From: DASRSE01 sp035656655
GTDB lineage: Bacteria; Planctomycetota; Planctomycetia; Pirellulales; DASRSE01
DNA: 41,410 nt
Direction: 5' to 3'
Assembly (NCBI GenBank): GCA_035656655.1
Contig: DASRSE010000257.1
Coordinates: 1-41,410 of the forward strand
Part shown: in pieces, positions 18,972 through 28,085 of the stretch
Layout: each line of letters begins with the position of its first letter
How positions within the stretch are numbered: position 1 is the stretch's first letter
Notes under the pieces: model-generated
Database searches by the model: none
The model's input: only the letters and a program-made list of their open reading frames with translations
Told to the model about the DNA's origin: nothing
Position numbers and translations under genes: made by a program

Positions 18972-19655
18972 CTATTTGGCGTCGCCAGTGTGCCCCGACA
19001 GAAAGACTTCGCCGGCCCGCAACTCGATTTTGTCGATATGCATCGAAGCGGTCGGATCGTCCGGATCAGGCGGCCGCGTTAAATAGGCGACCGGGTCGCC
19101 GTTCAACTGCCGCCATTGCAGAATCCAGTCGGACTCTTTGGCAGCGCGCGCCACGGCGTCGATGATCTTGTTCATCCCGATCGGCAATGATCCGGCGCGC
19201 AGCTTTTTAATGCGAATCGCAATGGTGTCGGGCGGGTCTGCCGGCAAAAACAGATCGATCTCGAGCGACAGGACGGTGCTGCCTAGGGCGCCGTCATATT
19301 TCGCCGCGACCGTAAACAGCCGCGGCTGGATGTCGACGCGCGGATCATGAATGCTCGGCGGCAAGACATGGGGATGGTTTTCTGGCAGATCGACCGCCAG
19401 CCATCCATTAATCTGGTCGGCCGTAAAGACCGCTTGCCAACTGTGCGATTTCTTGCGCAGGTCGCTCGCCAAGGCGGTTGTCTTGCGGACCACCGCTTCG
19501 CTCGCCTGACGTTCTTCCGCCGGACGATGCGCCAAGGCGCGGACATAAAACTCTGGCACCCGATGGACCGCCCAATAGACGGTCGCTCCCCCGGCCGCCA
19601 GCACGAGGGCCAGACCCAGCAATACAAACGGCAGCAGTCGTCTTCTGCGGGCCAT
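18972..19655 (-). CDS. Membrane-anchored protein of unknown function
   Basis: The 227-residue product has a positively charged start (MARRRR) and one hydrophobic segment (7-30), so it is probably anchored with the rest outside the cytoplasm. The soluble part has WQAVFTADQINGWLAVDLPE and long strand-like stretches (STVLSLEIDLFLPA, DTIAIRIKKLRAGSLPIGM). The arrangement vaguely recalls YpmS/DUF2140-type proteins, but similarity is too weak to name it. The gene is convergent with mtdB and on the same strand as the DUF486 gene, 135 bp downstream of that gene's start-distal end. Confidence 0.72.
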   Translation of the reverse strand: MARRRRLLPFVLLGLALVLAAGGATVYWAVHRVPEFYVRALAHRPAEERQASEAVVRKTTALASDLRKKSHSWQAVFTADQINGWLAVDLPENHPHVLPPSIHDPRVDIQPRLFTVAAKYDGALGSTVLSLEIDLFLPADPPDTIAIRIKKLRAGSLPIGMNKIIDAVARAAKESDWILQWRQLNGDPVAYLTRPPDPDDPTASMHIDKIELRAGEVFLSGHTGDAK

Positions 19656-19790
19656 GGGTCTCGTTTTGCAGGTGCTTGGTTAACACGGAGCAGACGGATG
19701 GACCTTTGCCGGTGGTCAACCGCCGGCACGTCGCTGAATCGTAGGAATGGCCCTGGCCGCGAGTCAATGGAAGAACGCAAAAATTGGGCC

Positions 19791-20147
19791 TTAGCCGGCC
19801 GCCAAGCCGTTGCGAAAGACAAAATAGACCGCTCCGCACAGACAGACACCGGCCCACAGATAGTCGAGCTTGAGCGGTTCGCGGAGATAAAAGAACGAAA
19901 ACGGAACAAAGACCGACAGCGTGATCACCTCTTGGATGATTTTGAGTTGACCCACGTTGAATTGCGTGTGGCCAATCCGATTTGCAGGAACCTGAAACAG
20001 ATATTCAAAGAACGCGACTCCCCAGCTAATGAGGGCCGCGATGTACCACGGCTTGGCGCTCAATTCCTTGAGGTGAGCGTACCAGGCGAATGTCATAAAA
20101 ACATTGGACGTAATCAGCAACAAGACCGTTTTGACAAGGACCGGCAT
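19791..20147 (-). CDS. DUF486 family small membrane protein (DMT-like)
   Basis: The 118-residue protein has four hydrophobic segments, as in DUF486 proteins, which belong to the drug/metabolite transporter superfamily. Family-like stretches are LLITSNVFMTFAWYAHLKEL, WGVAFFEYLFQVPANRIGH and FNVGQLKIIQEVITLSVFVPFSFFYL. The transported compound, if any, is unknown. AAAGGA lies about six bases before the ATG at 20147; the longer frame to 20336 is not conserved. It is divergent from the alkylation-repair genes. Confidence 0.92.
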   Translation of the reverse strand: MPVLVKTVLLLITSNVFMTFAWYAHLKELSAKPWYIAALISWGVAFFEYLFQVPANRIGHTQFNVGQLKIIQEVITLSVFVPFSFFYLREPLKLDYLWAGVCLCGAVYFVFRNGLAAG

Positions 20148-20240
20148 TTTTTTCCTTTCGTGGCAACATGAATGCTTTCGCGACGGCGAGTCGCTTTGTT
20201 CACGGCGCGGCGTGCTGGCCGAGTTGAAAAAACGCATCCC

Positions 20241-20258
20241 GCGAAAGTAGCGAAAGTA
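20241..20258. promoter_or_regulatory. Direct repeat in the DUF486/Ada-AlkA divergent region
   Basis: GCGAAAGTA occurs twice in direct succession between the two divergent genes, about 126 bp before the Ada/AlkA start. It could bind the encoded AraC/Ada-type regulator. This is only inference from position. Confidence 0.3.
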
Positions 20259-20383
20259 TATCGGGGCGGTCGGTTCCCCGCAGCCGCTGGGCGGCACGCC
20301 GCGTTGCGGGACGAATTTCTGAACCATCGTTCCCATGTCCGAAAACGGCCAGTCACGCGAGCGGAGGTCGCTACAATGAGGCT

Positions 20384-21862
20384 ATGAACCTTGATCCAGA
20401 CGCTTGCTACCGAGCCTTGGTCGCGCGCGACGCGCGGTTTGACGGGCTGTTTTTCGTGGCCGTGAAAACGACCCGCATTTATTGCCGGCCCGTTTGCACG
20501 GCGAAAACCCCCGGACGCGACCGTTGCCGGTTTTATCCGAGCGCGGCGTTGGCCGAGCAGGCAGGTTTTCGCCCTTGTTTGCGCTGCCGCCCCGAACTTG
20601 CGCCGGGGCACGCGCCCGTCGATCAGGTGCGAAATATCGCGCGCGCGGCGGCGGCGCGGATCGAAGCCGGCGCGCTCAACGACGGCGGCAGCTTGGAAAT
20701 TCTGGCGAAAAGTTTCGGGATCAGCTCACGCCAATTGCGCCGCTCAATGCGGACGGAGCTGGGCGTGTCGCCGATCGAGCTGGCGCAAACGAACCGCTTG
20801 CTGCTGGCGAAGCGGCTGATTGCCGAAACAAAACTGCCGATGACCCAGGTCGCGTTTGCGAGCGGTTTTGACAGCGTGCGGCGTTTCAACAACTTGTTTG
20901 CCAGGCACTATCGGCTGACGCCTAGCGCGCTGCGCCGCGGCGCCACTGGCGAGGTTGCTGCCGACAGCCTGCGGTTAGTGCTGGCTTATCGTCCGCCATA
21001 TGAATGGGAGTCGCTGCTGCGATTTTTGGCGGCCCGAGCAATACCCGGCGTGGAATGCGTGCGCGACGGCGGATACCACCGCACGGTCCAGATCGGCGAG
21101 CATCGCGGTTGGCTGCGCGTGGTTCCGGTCGCCGGACGGAATTTGCTGGCGGTCGAACTGGCGACCGCGCTCGCTCCGGCGCTGCCGCAAATCCTCGTGC
21201 GGCTGCGCAGTCTGTTCGACCTCGATGCGCGGCCCGACGCGATCGCGCGGCACTTGGCGCGTGACCGCGCTTTGGCTCCTTCGCTAAAGCGCCAGCCTGG
21301 CCTGCGCTTGCCCGGCGCGTTCGATCCATTTGAACTGGCATGGCGGGCCTTGCTCGGGCAGCAGGTTTCCGTGCGCGGCGCTTCGACATTAGCGGGCCGA
21401 GTCGCGGCGCGCTTTGGCGAGCCGCTCGCCACGCCGTTTCCATGTTTGAATCGAACCGCGCCGACCGCCGAGTCGTTGGCCGCGGCGCGCGCGGCCACGT
21501 TGGCCGGTTTGGGTCTGCCTCGCACGAGAGCCGAAAGCCTCTGCGACTTGGCGGTCGCGGTCGCGCGCCGCGACATCCAACTCGAAGCCGTCGTGGAACC
21601 GACTGCTGTCATTGGCCAATTGCAAGCGATCCGCGGCATTGGCCCTTGGACGGCTGAGTATATCGGCATGCGGGCACTGCACTGGCCCGACGCTTTTCCC
21701 GCCAGCGATCTCGGTTTGGTCAAGGCAGCGCAAGCGCCGGCGGCCAAGGATTTGGAAAGGCGGGCGGAGCGATGGCGGCCCTGGCGCGCGTATGCCGCGA
21801 TGCACTTGTGGGAGCGCCAAAGCGCGGTTCCGCGATCGAACCGCGCCGCGGGCTTCGATTGA
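20384..21862 (+). CDS. Ada/AraC/AlkA fusion: methyl-responsive regulator and 3-methyladenine DNA glycosylase
   Basis: This 492-residue protein joins three modules. An Ada zinc domain (1-80) has C34, C38, C65 and C68 with the same spacing as E. coli Ada C38, C42, C69 and C72; C34 would accept methyl from phosphotriesters. An AraC-type helix-turn-helix region spans about 85-185. An AlkA-like glycosylase follows (AlkA N domain about 195-300, then HhH-GPD with IRGIGPWTAEYIGMRAL and catalytic D442 in FPASDLGLVKA). The O6-alkylguanine transferase domain of E. coli Ada is absent, and the next gene supplies it. TACAAT at 20370-20375 lies just before the ATG, so the mRNA may be nearly leaderless. Confidence 0.95.
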   Translation: MNLDPDACYRALVARDARFDGLFFVAVKTTRIYCRPVCTAKTPGRDRCRFYPSAALAEQAGFRPCLRCRPELAPGHAPVDQVRNIARAAAARIEAGALNDGGSLEILAKSFGISSRQLRRSMRTELGVSPIELAQTNRLLLAKRLIAETKLPMTQVAFASGFDSVRRFNNLFARHYRLTPSALRRGATGEVAADSLRLVLAYRPPYEWESLLRFLAARAIPGVECVRDGGYHRTVQIGEHRGWLRVVPVAGRNLLAVELATALAPALPQILVRLRSLFDLDARPDAIARHLARDRALAPSLKRQPGLRLPGAFDPFELAWRALLGQQVSVRGASTLAGRVAARFGEPLATPFPCLNRTAPTAESLAAARAATLAGLGLPRTRAESLCDLAVAVARRDIQLEAVVEPTAVIGQLQAIRGIGPWTAEYIGMRALHWPDAFPASDLGLVKAAQAPAAKDLERRAERWRPWRAYAAMHLWERQSAVPRSNRAAGFD

Positions 21863-21941
21863 ACGTGATTGTTCTTGCGATTGGCATGTCAGCGTGGGAA
21901 TTTCGACACAAAACGACCCGCCCCCTAAGGATCGGCAAAAG

Positions 21942-22481
21942 ATGACTCGCACCACTTATTACAGCCTGTTTGATTCTCCGCTCGGCGAAATCTGCCTCGA
22001 AGGCGATGGCCTGCGCCTGAGCGGCTTGCATTTGGCAGAACACCGCCATTGGCGCGGCCTCGATCCTCAGTGGATTCGACACGACGAACCATTCGCGCGG
22101 GTTCGCGGGCAACTGACGGAATACTTTGCCGGCCAGCGTCAGACGTTTGACCTGGAACTGCACTGCGCCGGGACGCCCTTCCAACAGCGCGTGTGGCAAG
22201 AGCTCTGCCGGATTCCGTTTGGCACGACGATCAGCTATGCGCAACTGGCGAGCCGCATCGAACGGCCGACCGCCTCGCGCGCCGTGGGACACGCGAACGG
22301 CCGCAATCCGGTCTCGATCATTGTGCCGTGCCATCGCGTGATCGGCGCCGATGGCAGTTTGACCGGTTACGGCGGCGGCATGGAGTGCAAGCGTTGGTTG
22401 CTCGACTGGGAACGGCGCGTGTTGGGCGAAGCGACTCCGCGGCCCCAGAAAATGCTGCCAGCCTTGCAGGGCATAGTGTAA
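21942..22481 (+). CDS. ogt: Methylated-DNA--protein-cysteine methyltransferase
   Basis: It transfers alkyl groups from O6-alkylguanine in DNA to its own cysteine. The 179-residue protein has the active-site PCHRV with C130, the preceding helix-turn-helix (GTTISYAQLASRI), the Arg-finger/Asn region (RAVGHANGRNPVSIIVPC) and the C-terminal GYGGGMECKRWLLDWE. AAGG lies about 11 bases before the ATG at 21942. It begins 79 bp after the Ada/AraC/AlkA gene on the same strand, so the two are probably co-transcribed as an alkylation response operon. Confidence 0.95.
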   Translation: MTRTTYYSLFDSPLGEICLEGDGLRLSGLHLAEHRHWRGLDPQWIRHDEPFARVRGQLTEYFAGQRQTFDLELHCAGTPFQQRVWQELCRIPFGTTISYAQLASRIERPTASRAVGHANGRNPVSIIVPCHRVIGADGSLTGYGGGMECKRWLLDWERRVLGEATPRPQKMLPALQGIV

Positions 22482-22601
22482 ACGCGAATGGACACCCGCG
22501 TGGACGCAGCGAACAACGCGAGTTCATGCGGCCAGAAAACCGGCGTTATCTCGTGGCCAGCGGTGCGCGCGGCGAGCCTTTACGGTGTAAAAATTGTGAG
22601 A

Positions 22602-22631
22602 TTGACCCGCGTTGCGGCCAGATCTTATAAT
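22602..22631 (+). promoter_or_regulatory. Sigma-70 promoter of dnaG-rpoD
   Basis: TTGACC (22602-22607) and TATAAT (22626-22631) are separated by 18 bp. Transcription would start near 22638, giving a leader of about 185 bases before the dnaG GTG. This is the best sigma-70 match in the window. Confidence 0.75.
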
Positions 22632-22823
22632 CCGCCGCTGCCAGGGAAATGGCCTGCCTAGCAATTCTCTCATACGGCGATAGGATAGAGGTCAGGGAAG
22701 ACCTTCACACGCTGCCGGGTTGGATTCGTGGAACGAATCGGCCGCAGCGCAACACGAGTCGCGGAGCAATTCCGCCGGCTCGCTCTTCCCGACCCTCTGT
22801 GCAACTCGCCAGGAGCCTGCCTC

Positions 22824-24713
22824 GTGTCGTTCGGTGTTGCTTTTGATGCGAAAGAGCGCGTGCGCCAAGCGATCGACATCGTCGAACTCGCCGGCAGCTA
22901 TCTGCAGCTCCGCCGCGAAGGCCGCATCTACAAAGCGCTCTGCCCTTGGCACGACGACAGCCGTCCGAGCCTCCAGATCAACCCCGAGCGGCAATCGTTC
23001 AAGTGCTGGGTCTGCGACATTGGCGGCGACATCTTCAGTTTTCTGATGAAAATCGAAAACGTCTCGTTTGCCGAGGCGATGGCGATGCTCGCCGAGCGGG
23101 CGGGGGTCGATCTGCGGCCACCAAAAGCCGACGGAGCCACGAGCGCGGGTTCAACCGCAAGCGCCAGTCCCAGCCCCGACGATAAGCGTCTGCTCTATCA
23201 GGCGGCCGCCTGGGTCGAGCAGCAGTATCACCACTTTTTGGTGGATGCGCCGGAAGCGGAGATCGCGCGCCGCTACTTCGACGCCCGCGGCATCAGCGAG
23301 CAGAGCATCTCGCGATTTCGCCTCGGTTTTGCTCCGAATCAATGGGAGTGGCTCCTGAGCCGCGCGCGAAACACGCCGTATACTGCGAAAGTCTTGCAAA
23401 CGATTGGCGTGATTGGGCAGCGGCCAAACGGGCCGGGCTACTACGATCGGTTCAAAGGCCGCGTTTTGTTTTCGATTCGCGATCAGCAAGGCCGCCCGGT
23501 CGCGCTGGGCGGACGCGTGCTGCCGGAATTTCAGGGCGAAGGGACAGCGAAATACGTTAATTCGCCCGAAACGCCGTTGTTTTCCAAGAGCAACTTGCTC
23601 TATGCCTTCGACCAGGCGAAGGACGCGATCTCGAAAAGCCACGTGGCCATGGTCATGGAGGGCTATACGGATGCCCTGATCGCGCAGCAGTTCGGCTTTC
23701 AGAATGCCGTCGCCTGTTTGGGAACGGCGCTCGGCGAGCGGCACATCCGCCTGCTCAAGCGGTTTGCGAATTCGATTCTGCTCGTGCTCGACGGCGACGA
23801 GGCCGGCCAAAAGCGGACCAACGAAATTCTCGATCTGTTCGTGGCGGAACAAGTCGATCTGCGGATTTTGACCCTGCCCGAGGAATTCGACCCGTGTGAG
23901 TTCTTGCTCGAGCGCGGGGCGGCGGCCTTTCAAGCCCTGCTCGACACGGCGGTCGATGCGCTGGAACACAAGCTACGCACGGTGACGCGCGGGGTCGATT
24001 TGCTCCGCGACACGCACCGCGCCAATTTGGCGCTCGAAGAAGTGCTCGCCACCTTGGCCAAAGCGCCGCGGCAAGATGCGCAAAATTCGAGCGGGTCCAA
24101 GCTCCGCGAGCAACAAATTCTGGCCCGGCTGGCCCGCGACTTTCGGGTCCGAGAAGAAGAACTGAGGCAGCGGCTGGGCGCGCTGCGGCGCGGGCAGACG
24201 AGCCGGCAAGCACGATTTGAAGAATCGAGCGCCGGCCACGACGCGGCGGCGAACCCGTTCCACAGCGCGTCGCTACACGCTTGGGAGCGCGAGCTGCTGG
24301 AGATTGTCCTGATCGAGCCGGAAGCGATCTCGCAAATCGCCGAGCAGTTGGCGTGGAGCGAAGTCTCGTCGGCTGGTTGCCGGACGATCTTGCGGCGTTG
24401 CTGCGAGTTGTCGCAGCGCGGAATCACGCCCGACTTCAATCGCCTGATTTTAGAGTTTGACGAACCCGAAGCGAAGCATTTGCTGGTGGAATTGGACGAA
24501 ACGTCGCATGCGAAAGGAGACGTGGAGCTCGCGTTGCGTTTGCAGGAGGTGTTGTCCAGTTTTCGTCGCCGCGCGGAGGATCGCGAGCGTTTGGCCGTGC
24601 TGGCCCCGCTCCAAGATCGGCGTGTCGCCGACGGCGAAGCCGAGTTCATTTTGCAACAATTGATCGAGCAACAACGTAGCCGGCAAGGCATTTCCGCGCC
24701 CACGGATGGGTAG
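22824..24713 (+). CDS. dnaG: DNA primase
   Basis: DnaG makes RNA primers for replication. The 629-residue protein has an N-terminal CHC2 zinc finger (CPWHDD ... FKCWVCDIGGD, C-x2-H and C-x2-C), the primase core (ISEQSISRFRLGFAPNQW, YDRFKGRVLFSIRD, GRVLPEFQGEGTAKYVNSPET) and a TOPRIM domain (VAMVMEGYTDAL with the catalytic Glu, VLDGDEAGQKR with the DxD-type acids). The last 200 residues or so form the less conserved helicase-interaction part. AGGAG eight bases before a GTG sets the start at 22824; the longer frame from 22728 is not conserved. It is followed by rpoD, 134 bp downstream. Confidence 0.97.
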   Translation: MSFGVAFDAKERVRQAIDIVELAGSYLQLRREGRIYKALCPWHDDSRPSLQINPERQSFKCWVCDIGGDIFSFLMKIENVSFAEAMAMLAERAGVDLRPPKADGATSAGSTASASPSPDDKRLLYQAAAWVEQQYHHFLVDAPEAEIARRYFDARGISEQSISRFRLGFAPNQWEWLLSRARNTPYTAKVLQTIGVIGQRPNGPGYYDRFKGRVLFSIRDQQGRPVALGGRVLPEFQGEGTAKYVNSPETPLFSKSNLLYAFDQAKDAISKSHVAMVMEGYTDALIAQQFGFQNAVACLGTALGERHIRLLKRFANSILLVLDGDEAGQKRTNEILDLFVAEQVDLRILTLPEEFDPCEFLLERGAAAFQALLDTAVDALEHKLRTVTRGVDLLRDTHRANLALEEVLATLAKAPRQDAQNSSGSKLREQQILARLARDFRVREEELRQRLGALRRGQTSRQARFEESSAGHDAAANPFHSASLHAWERELLEIVLIEPEAISQIAEQLAWSEVSSAGCRTILRRCCELSQRGITPDFNRLILEFDEPEAKHLLVELDETSHAKGDVELALRLQEVLSSFRRRAEDRERLAVLAPLQDRRVADGEAEFILQQLIEQQRSRQGISAPTDG

Positions 24714-24847
24714 GATGTTTTGTCCGGCGGCCGGCGGCCGCAGCGCCCGACACGCTCGGGAGGAAAGACGTTCGTATTTCACGATCGCCCCTTCCGCCGC
24801 CGACCACCCCGTACCACTTTCCCGCGCTCGCGCGGAGGGAGACAGCC

Positions 24848-26512
24848 ATGGACCATTCTGATCAGGATTTGAAAGAATTGGTCGCCCTGGGCAAGTCCTT
24901 GGGCTATCTGACGTACGACCAGGTGAACGCCTATTTGCCCGACGAGGCGGTCAATCCGGAGAAGCTCGACAGCTTGTTGATTGCCCTGGAAGAACAGGGC
25001 ATCCGCTTGGTGGATCAGGCGCCGCAACCGCGGGCGAAAGCGAACGGCGGCCCGCAGCTCCCATTGACTCCGGCGGAACCGGAGCCGGTTGAAGAAGCCG
25101 AGCCGCTGGCGCGGGCCGAAGATCTGCCGAAATTGTCCGACGATCCGATTCGGATGTATCTCTCGCAGATGTCGAGCTTGGGTCTGCTCAGCCGCGAGCA
25201 AGAAATCGCGCTGGCGAAGAAAATCGAAGTCACGCGCAAGCGGTTTCGCCGCTCCGTGCTGGGCTGCAATCTGGCGATGGCCTCGACCATCGAGACCTTG
25301 CGCAAAGTCCACGAAGGCAGCTTGCCCTTCGACCGCACGATCAAGGTTTCGTTGACCGAGCGGTTGACGAAAGAGCAGATCATGGCCCGGATGCCGCACA
25401 ATCTAAAAACCCTCGAGTTCTTGCTCGCCGAGAACAAGAAGGATTTTCGCGTGCTCCTCAGCAAACGGGCGACGCGCGAGGAAAAATTGGCCGCCCGCAA
25501 ACGGTTTTGCAGCCGCCGCCGCAAAACGCTCACGCTCGTCGAAGAGCTGAGCTTGCGGACGCGGCGCGTGCAGCCGCTGATGAAGCAATTGGCCGAGATG
25601 CTCCGCCGGATGGAATCGCTCCGCGCCCGCATCCGGATGCTCAAGGGCAATCCCTCCGCGAAAGACGACCTCGCCAATGCCCGCAAGGAATTGCGCGACT
25701 TGTTCGTGATCACGCAAGAAAGCCCCAAGAGCCTGCGCAAACGCTGCGACATCATGGCCGAGCAGTTCAAAGACTACGAACAGGTGAAGCGGAACCTGTC
25801 GAGCGGCAATCTGCGGCTCGTGGTCTCGATCGCGAAAAAGTATCGCAACCGCGGGCTCAGCTTCTTGGACCTGATCCAAGAAGGGAACACCGGCTTAATG
25901 CGCGCCGTAGACAAGTACGAATATCGCCGCGGGTTTAAGTTCTCGACCTACGCCACCTGGTGGATTCGGCAGGCGATCACACGGGCGATCGCCGATCAGG
26001 CCCGCACGATTCGCATCCCGGTGCACATGATCGACGTGCTGTCGCGGTTGCGAAATGTGTCGAAGCAACTGCAACAGGAGTTGGGGCGTGAGCCGACCTA
26101 TGAGGAAATCTCGCGGCTGGCCGACATCAGCGTCGAAGAGACGCGCCGCGTCTTGAATATCGGCCGCCAACCGGTCAGTCTCGACCGGCCGGTCGGCGAA
26201 AGCGAAGACAGCAGCTTCGGCGAGTTCATCGAAGACAGCACGAGCGACAACCCGATGCTCTCCGCGTCGCAATGTTTGCTGCGCGACAAAATCGAAGGGC
26301 TGTTAAAGACGCTGACCTATCGAGAGCGCGAAATCATTCGCTTGCGGTACGGCCTCGGCGACGGCTACACCTATACGCTCGAAGAAGTCGGGCGAATCTT
26401 CAAGGTCACCCGCGAACGCGTGCGGCAAATCGAGGCCAAAGCAGTCAAGAAACTGCAACACCCGGTCCGCAGCCAGCAACTCGCCGGCTTCTTGTCGCAA
26501 GCGGCAGGCTAA
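24848..26512 (+). CDS. rpoD: Primary RNA polymerase sigma factor
   Basis: This 554-residue sigma-70 has region 1.1 (about 5-58), region 1.2 (DPIRMYLSQMSSLGLLSREQE), a charged helical insert (about 130-310), region 2 (NLRLVVSIAKKYRNRGLSFLDLIQEGN to FSTYATWWIRQAITRAI), region 3 (IPVHMIDVLSRLRNV) and region 4.2 (YTLEEVGRIFKVTRERVRQIEAKAVKKL). The complete region set marks it as the housekeeping factor. GGGAG precedes the ATG. With dnaG it forms the core of the macromolecular synthesis operon; rpsU is not present upstream. A terminator follows at 26537. Confidence 0.97.
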   Translation: MDHSDQDLKELVALGKSLGYLTYDQVNAYLPDEAVNPEKLDSLLIALEEQGIRLVDQAPQPRAKANGGPQLPLTPAEPEPVEEAEPLARAEDLPKLSDDPIRMYLSQMSSLGLLSREQEIALAKKIEVTRKRFRRSVLGCNLAMASTIETLRKVHEGSLPFDRTIKVSLTERLTKEQIMARMPHNLKTLEFLLAENKKDFRVLLSKRATREEKLAARKRFCSRRRKTLTLVEELSLRTRRVQPLMKQLAEMLRRMESLRARIRMLKGNPSAKDDLANARKELRDLFVITQESPKSLRKRCDIMAEQFKDYEQVKRNLSSGNLRLVVSIAKKYRNRGLSFLDLIQEGNTGLMRAVDKYEYRRGFKFSTYATWWIRQAITRAIADQARTIRIPVHMIDVLSRLRNVSKQLQQELGREPTYEEISRLADISVEETRRVLNIGRQPVSLDRPVGESEDSSFGEFIEDSTSDNPMLSASQCLLRDKIEGLLKTLTYREREIIRLRYGLGDGYTYTLEEVGRIFKVTRERVRQIEAKAVKKLQHPVRSQQLAGFLSQAAG

Positions 26513-26536
26513 ACCCGATTCGCCCTTGATTCCAAG

Positions 26537-26597
26537 AAATGGCCCAACGACATCGGCCCGATCCGTCGAGACTTCTCGGCGGATTCGGGCCATTTTT
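26537..26597 (+). terminator. Terminator of dnaG-rpoD
   Basis: AAATGGCCC (26537-26545) pairs with GGGCCATTT (26587-26595), with a T-run at 26593-26597. The 41-base interior can form further pairs. It starts 25 bp after the rpoD stop. Confidence 0.82.
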
Positions 26598-26708
26598 GTT
26601 GCCGCGTCGCCCTGGGCCGGAGGCAGCGCGGCGAGTGGCGGCCACGTCGACAATCCGTCCTTCCCGCGTAGGCCCGGCATTCTTTCCGCGGCGAACGGCG
26701 GCGACCAG

Positions 26709-27132
26709 CCGTCATCGCGAAAGGCGGTAGCCAACCGTCATTGCGAATGGCGACAACCAACCGTATCGCGTATTGCGGCGACCAGCCGTCATTGCGGAAT
26801 GGAGGCAGCCAACCGTCATTCCCGCGTAGGCGGGAATCCAGTCTTGGCCGGCTGACCCGTAACGCGGCGCGCTGGATTCCCGCCTGCGCGCGAATGGGGA
26901 AGCGAGCGGCGGCGCGCTGGATTCCCGCCTGCGCGGGAATGACGAAGTGAGTGCCGGCGCGCTGGATTCCCGCCTACGCGCGAATGACGAGGTTGTAGGG
27001 CGGCGCCCTGGTTTCCAGCCTGCGCGGGAATGACGGAATGAACCGCGTCTTCGTCAGGCCGTCACCTTGCCGTGCGGAACCGCGGCGACCAACCGTCATT
27101 GCGAACGGCGCCGACCGTCATTGCGAACGGCG
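26709..27132. repeat. Short dispersed repeat CCGTCATTGCGAANGGCG
   Basis: Five copies or near-copies start at 26709, 26735, 26786, 27093 and 27115. They share the CGTCATT end of the dRS3-like element but lack the palindromic half, and several are preceded by AACC or CAGC. They may be decayed or half forms of the same family. No gene is supported between the rpoD terminator and 27312. Confidence 0.7.
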
Positions 27133-27273
27133 GTAGCCAACCGTCATTCCCGCGTAGGCGGGAATCCAGTCTTGGCCGGCTGACCCGTATCGCGGCGCGC
27201 TGGATTCCCGCCTACGCGCGAATGACGAGGTTGTAGGGCGGCGCGCTGGATTCCCGCCTGCGCGGGAATGACG
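26814..27273. repeat. dRS3-like palindromic repeat cluster 3
   Basis: Eight copies lie at 26814-26841, 26872-26899, 26917-26944, 26962-26989, 27008-27035, 27142-27169, 27200-27227 and 27246-27273, in mixed orientation. Several have a GTAG or CTAC loop, and those at 26872 and 27008 are degenerate. A larger segment is duplicated: the stretch from about 26800 to 26880 recurs from about 27130 to 27210, including GTCTTGGCCGGCTGACCCGT in both. This is the same family as clusters 1 and 2. Confidence 0.9.
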
Positions 27274-27311
27274 AGGTTGTAGGGCGGCGCGCTGACTGGA
27301 CCAGGGGTCGT

Positions 27312-28082
27312 CTACCTCCCTTTGCCCACGCGACGTTTTAAGAGCAACCCGCCGAGATAGAGATGGTCGGGCTGTTTCGATTTTTCGTCGATCGTGACCG
27401 GCAGGGTTAGCTTCCGCATGGTCTTTCCCTTGTTGCTCGTTAACGTGAGCGAGAAGCCGTCCGTTTTCCAGGTCCCTTCGTCGCTGCCGCCTCCTCCCGC
27501 GTTCTGAAGATTGGCGACCGCATTGCGAAGATACGTTCCGTCGGGGCGAAAGATGAATTCTTGACCGGTGAAGACGGCACTGTCAGGGCCAAGTTGGGTG
27601 AGTGTTTCGCCCCCGTCATAGGTTCCGGCCACGTCGGCGGCCTGGAGGGGCGAGACAGGCGAAAAAATGCCGAGGTCCCACATGAAGCCAGGACTCGTGC
27701 CGTCGCGCTCGACGTTGGATTCCTCCGCGGTGCCATCGCTCCAAGTAATCTTCATTTTGTGGTCGCCAAATTGATACTTTCCTCGCGGGCCCGCGTGGGC
27801 TTTCAGATCTGCGGCGGTTAATCCGGCGGTGAGATTTTCGTAGACGGCGCCATCGTCTTGAAAGAGCCAGGCGGCTTTTTCCAAGCTGTGCAGCGAACTG
27901 TTATAGCGAGTCATGAAGAACAAGCCGACCGGCCCGGCCGCAGTCATGCGTCCGGTTTCGCGCGGCTCTTTTTTGTCCTCGCCTTGGGCCGGCCGCGAGC
28001 ACGCAGTCAGAACGCCCAGCAGGGCCAACAGCGGCAAACAACGGACAGGCCCAAAAGCAGGTTTCAAATCAGCGCCGGTCAT
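27312..28082 (-). CDS. Lipoprotein of unknown function
   Basis: The 256-residue product has a lipoprotein signal ending LLGVLTAC-S (Cys near residue 28). The mature part includes YNSSLHSLEKAAWLFQDDGAVYENL, DHKMKITWSDG and FIFRPDGTYLRNAVANLQNAGGGGSDEGTWKTDGFSLTLTSNKGK split over strands, which resembles lipocalin-like or META-type beta barrels, but no family is clear. It is probably anchored in the outer or inner membrane facing the periplasm. It starts three bases after the stop of the upstream gene, so the two form an operon. Its 3' end faces repeat cluster 3. Confidence 0.82.
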   Translation of the reverse strand: MTGADLKPAFGPVRCLPLLALLGVLTACSRPAQGEDKKEPRETGRMTAAGPVGLFFMTRYNSSLHSLEKAAWLFQDDGAVYENLTAGLTAADLKAHAGPRGKYQFGDHKMKITWSDGTAEESNVERDGTSPGFMWDLGIFSPVSPLQAADVAGTYDGGETLTQLGPDSAVFTGQEFIFRPDGTYLRNAVANLQNAGGGGSDEGTWKTDGFSLTLTSNKGKTMRKLTLPVTIDEKSKQPDHLYLGGLLLKRRVGKGR

Positions 28083-28085
28083 GGC

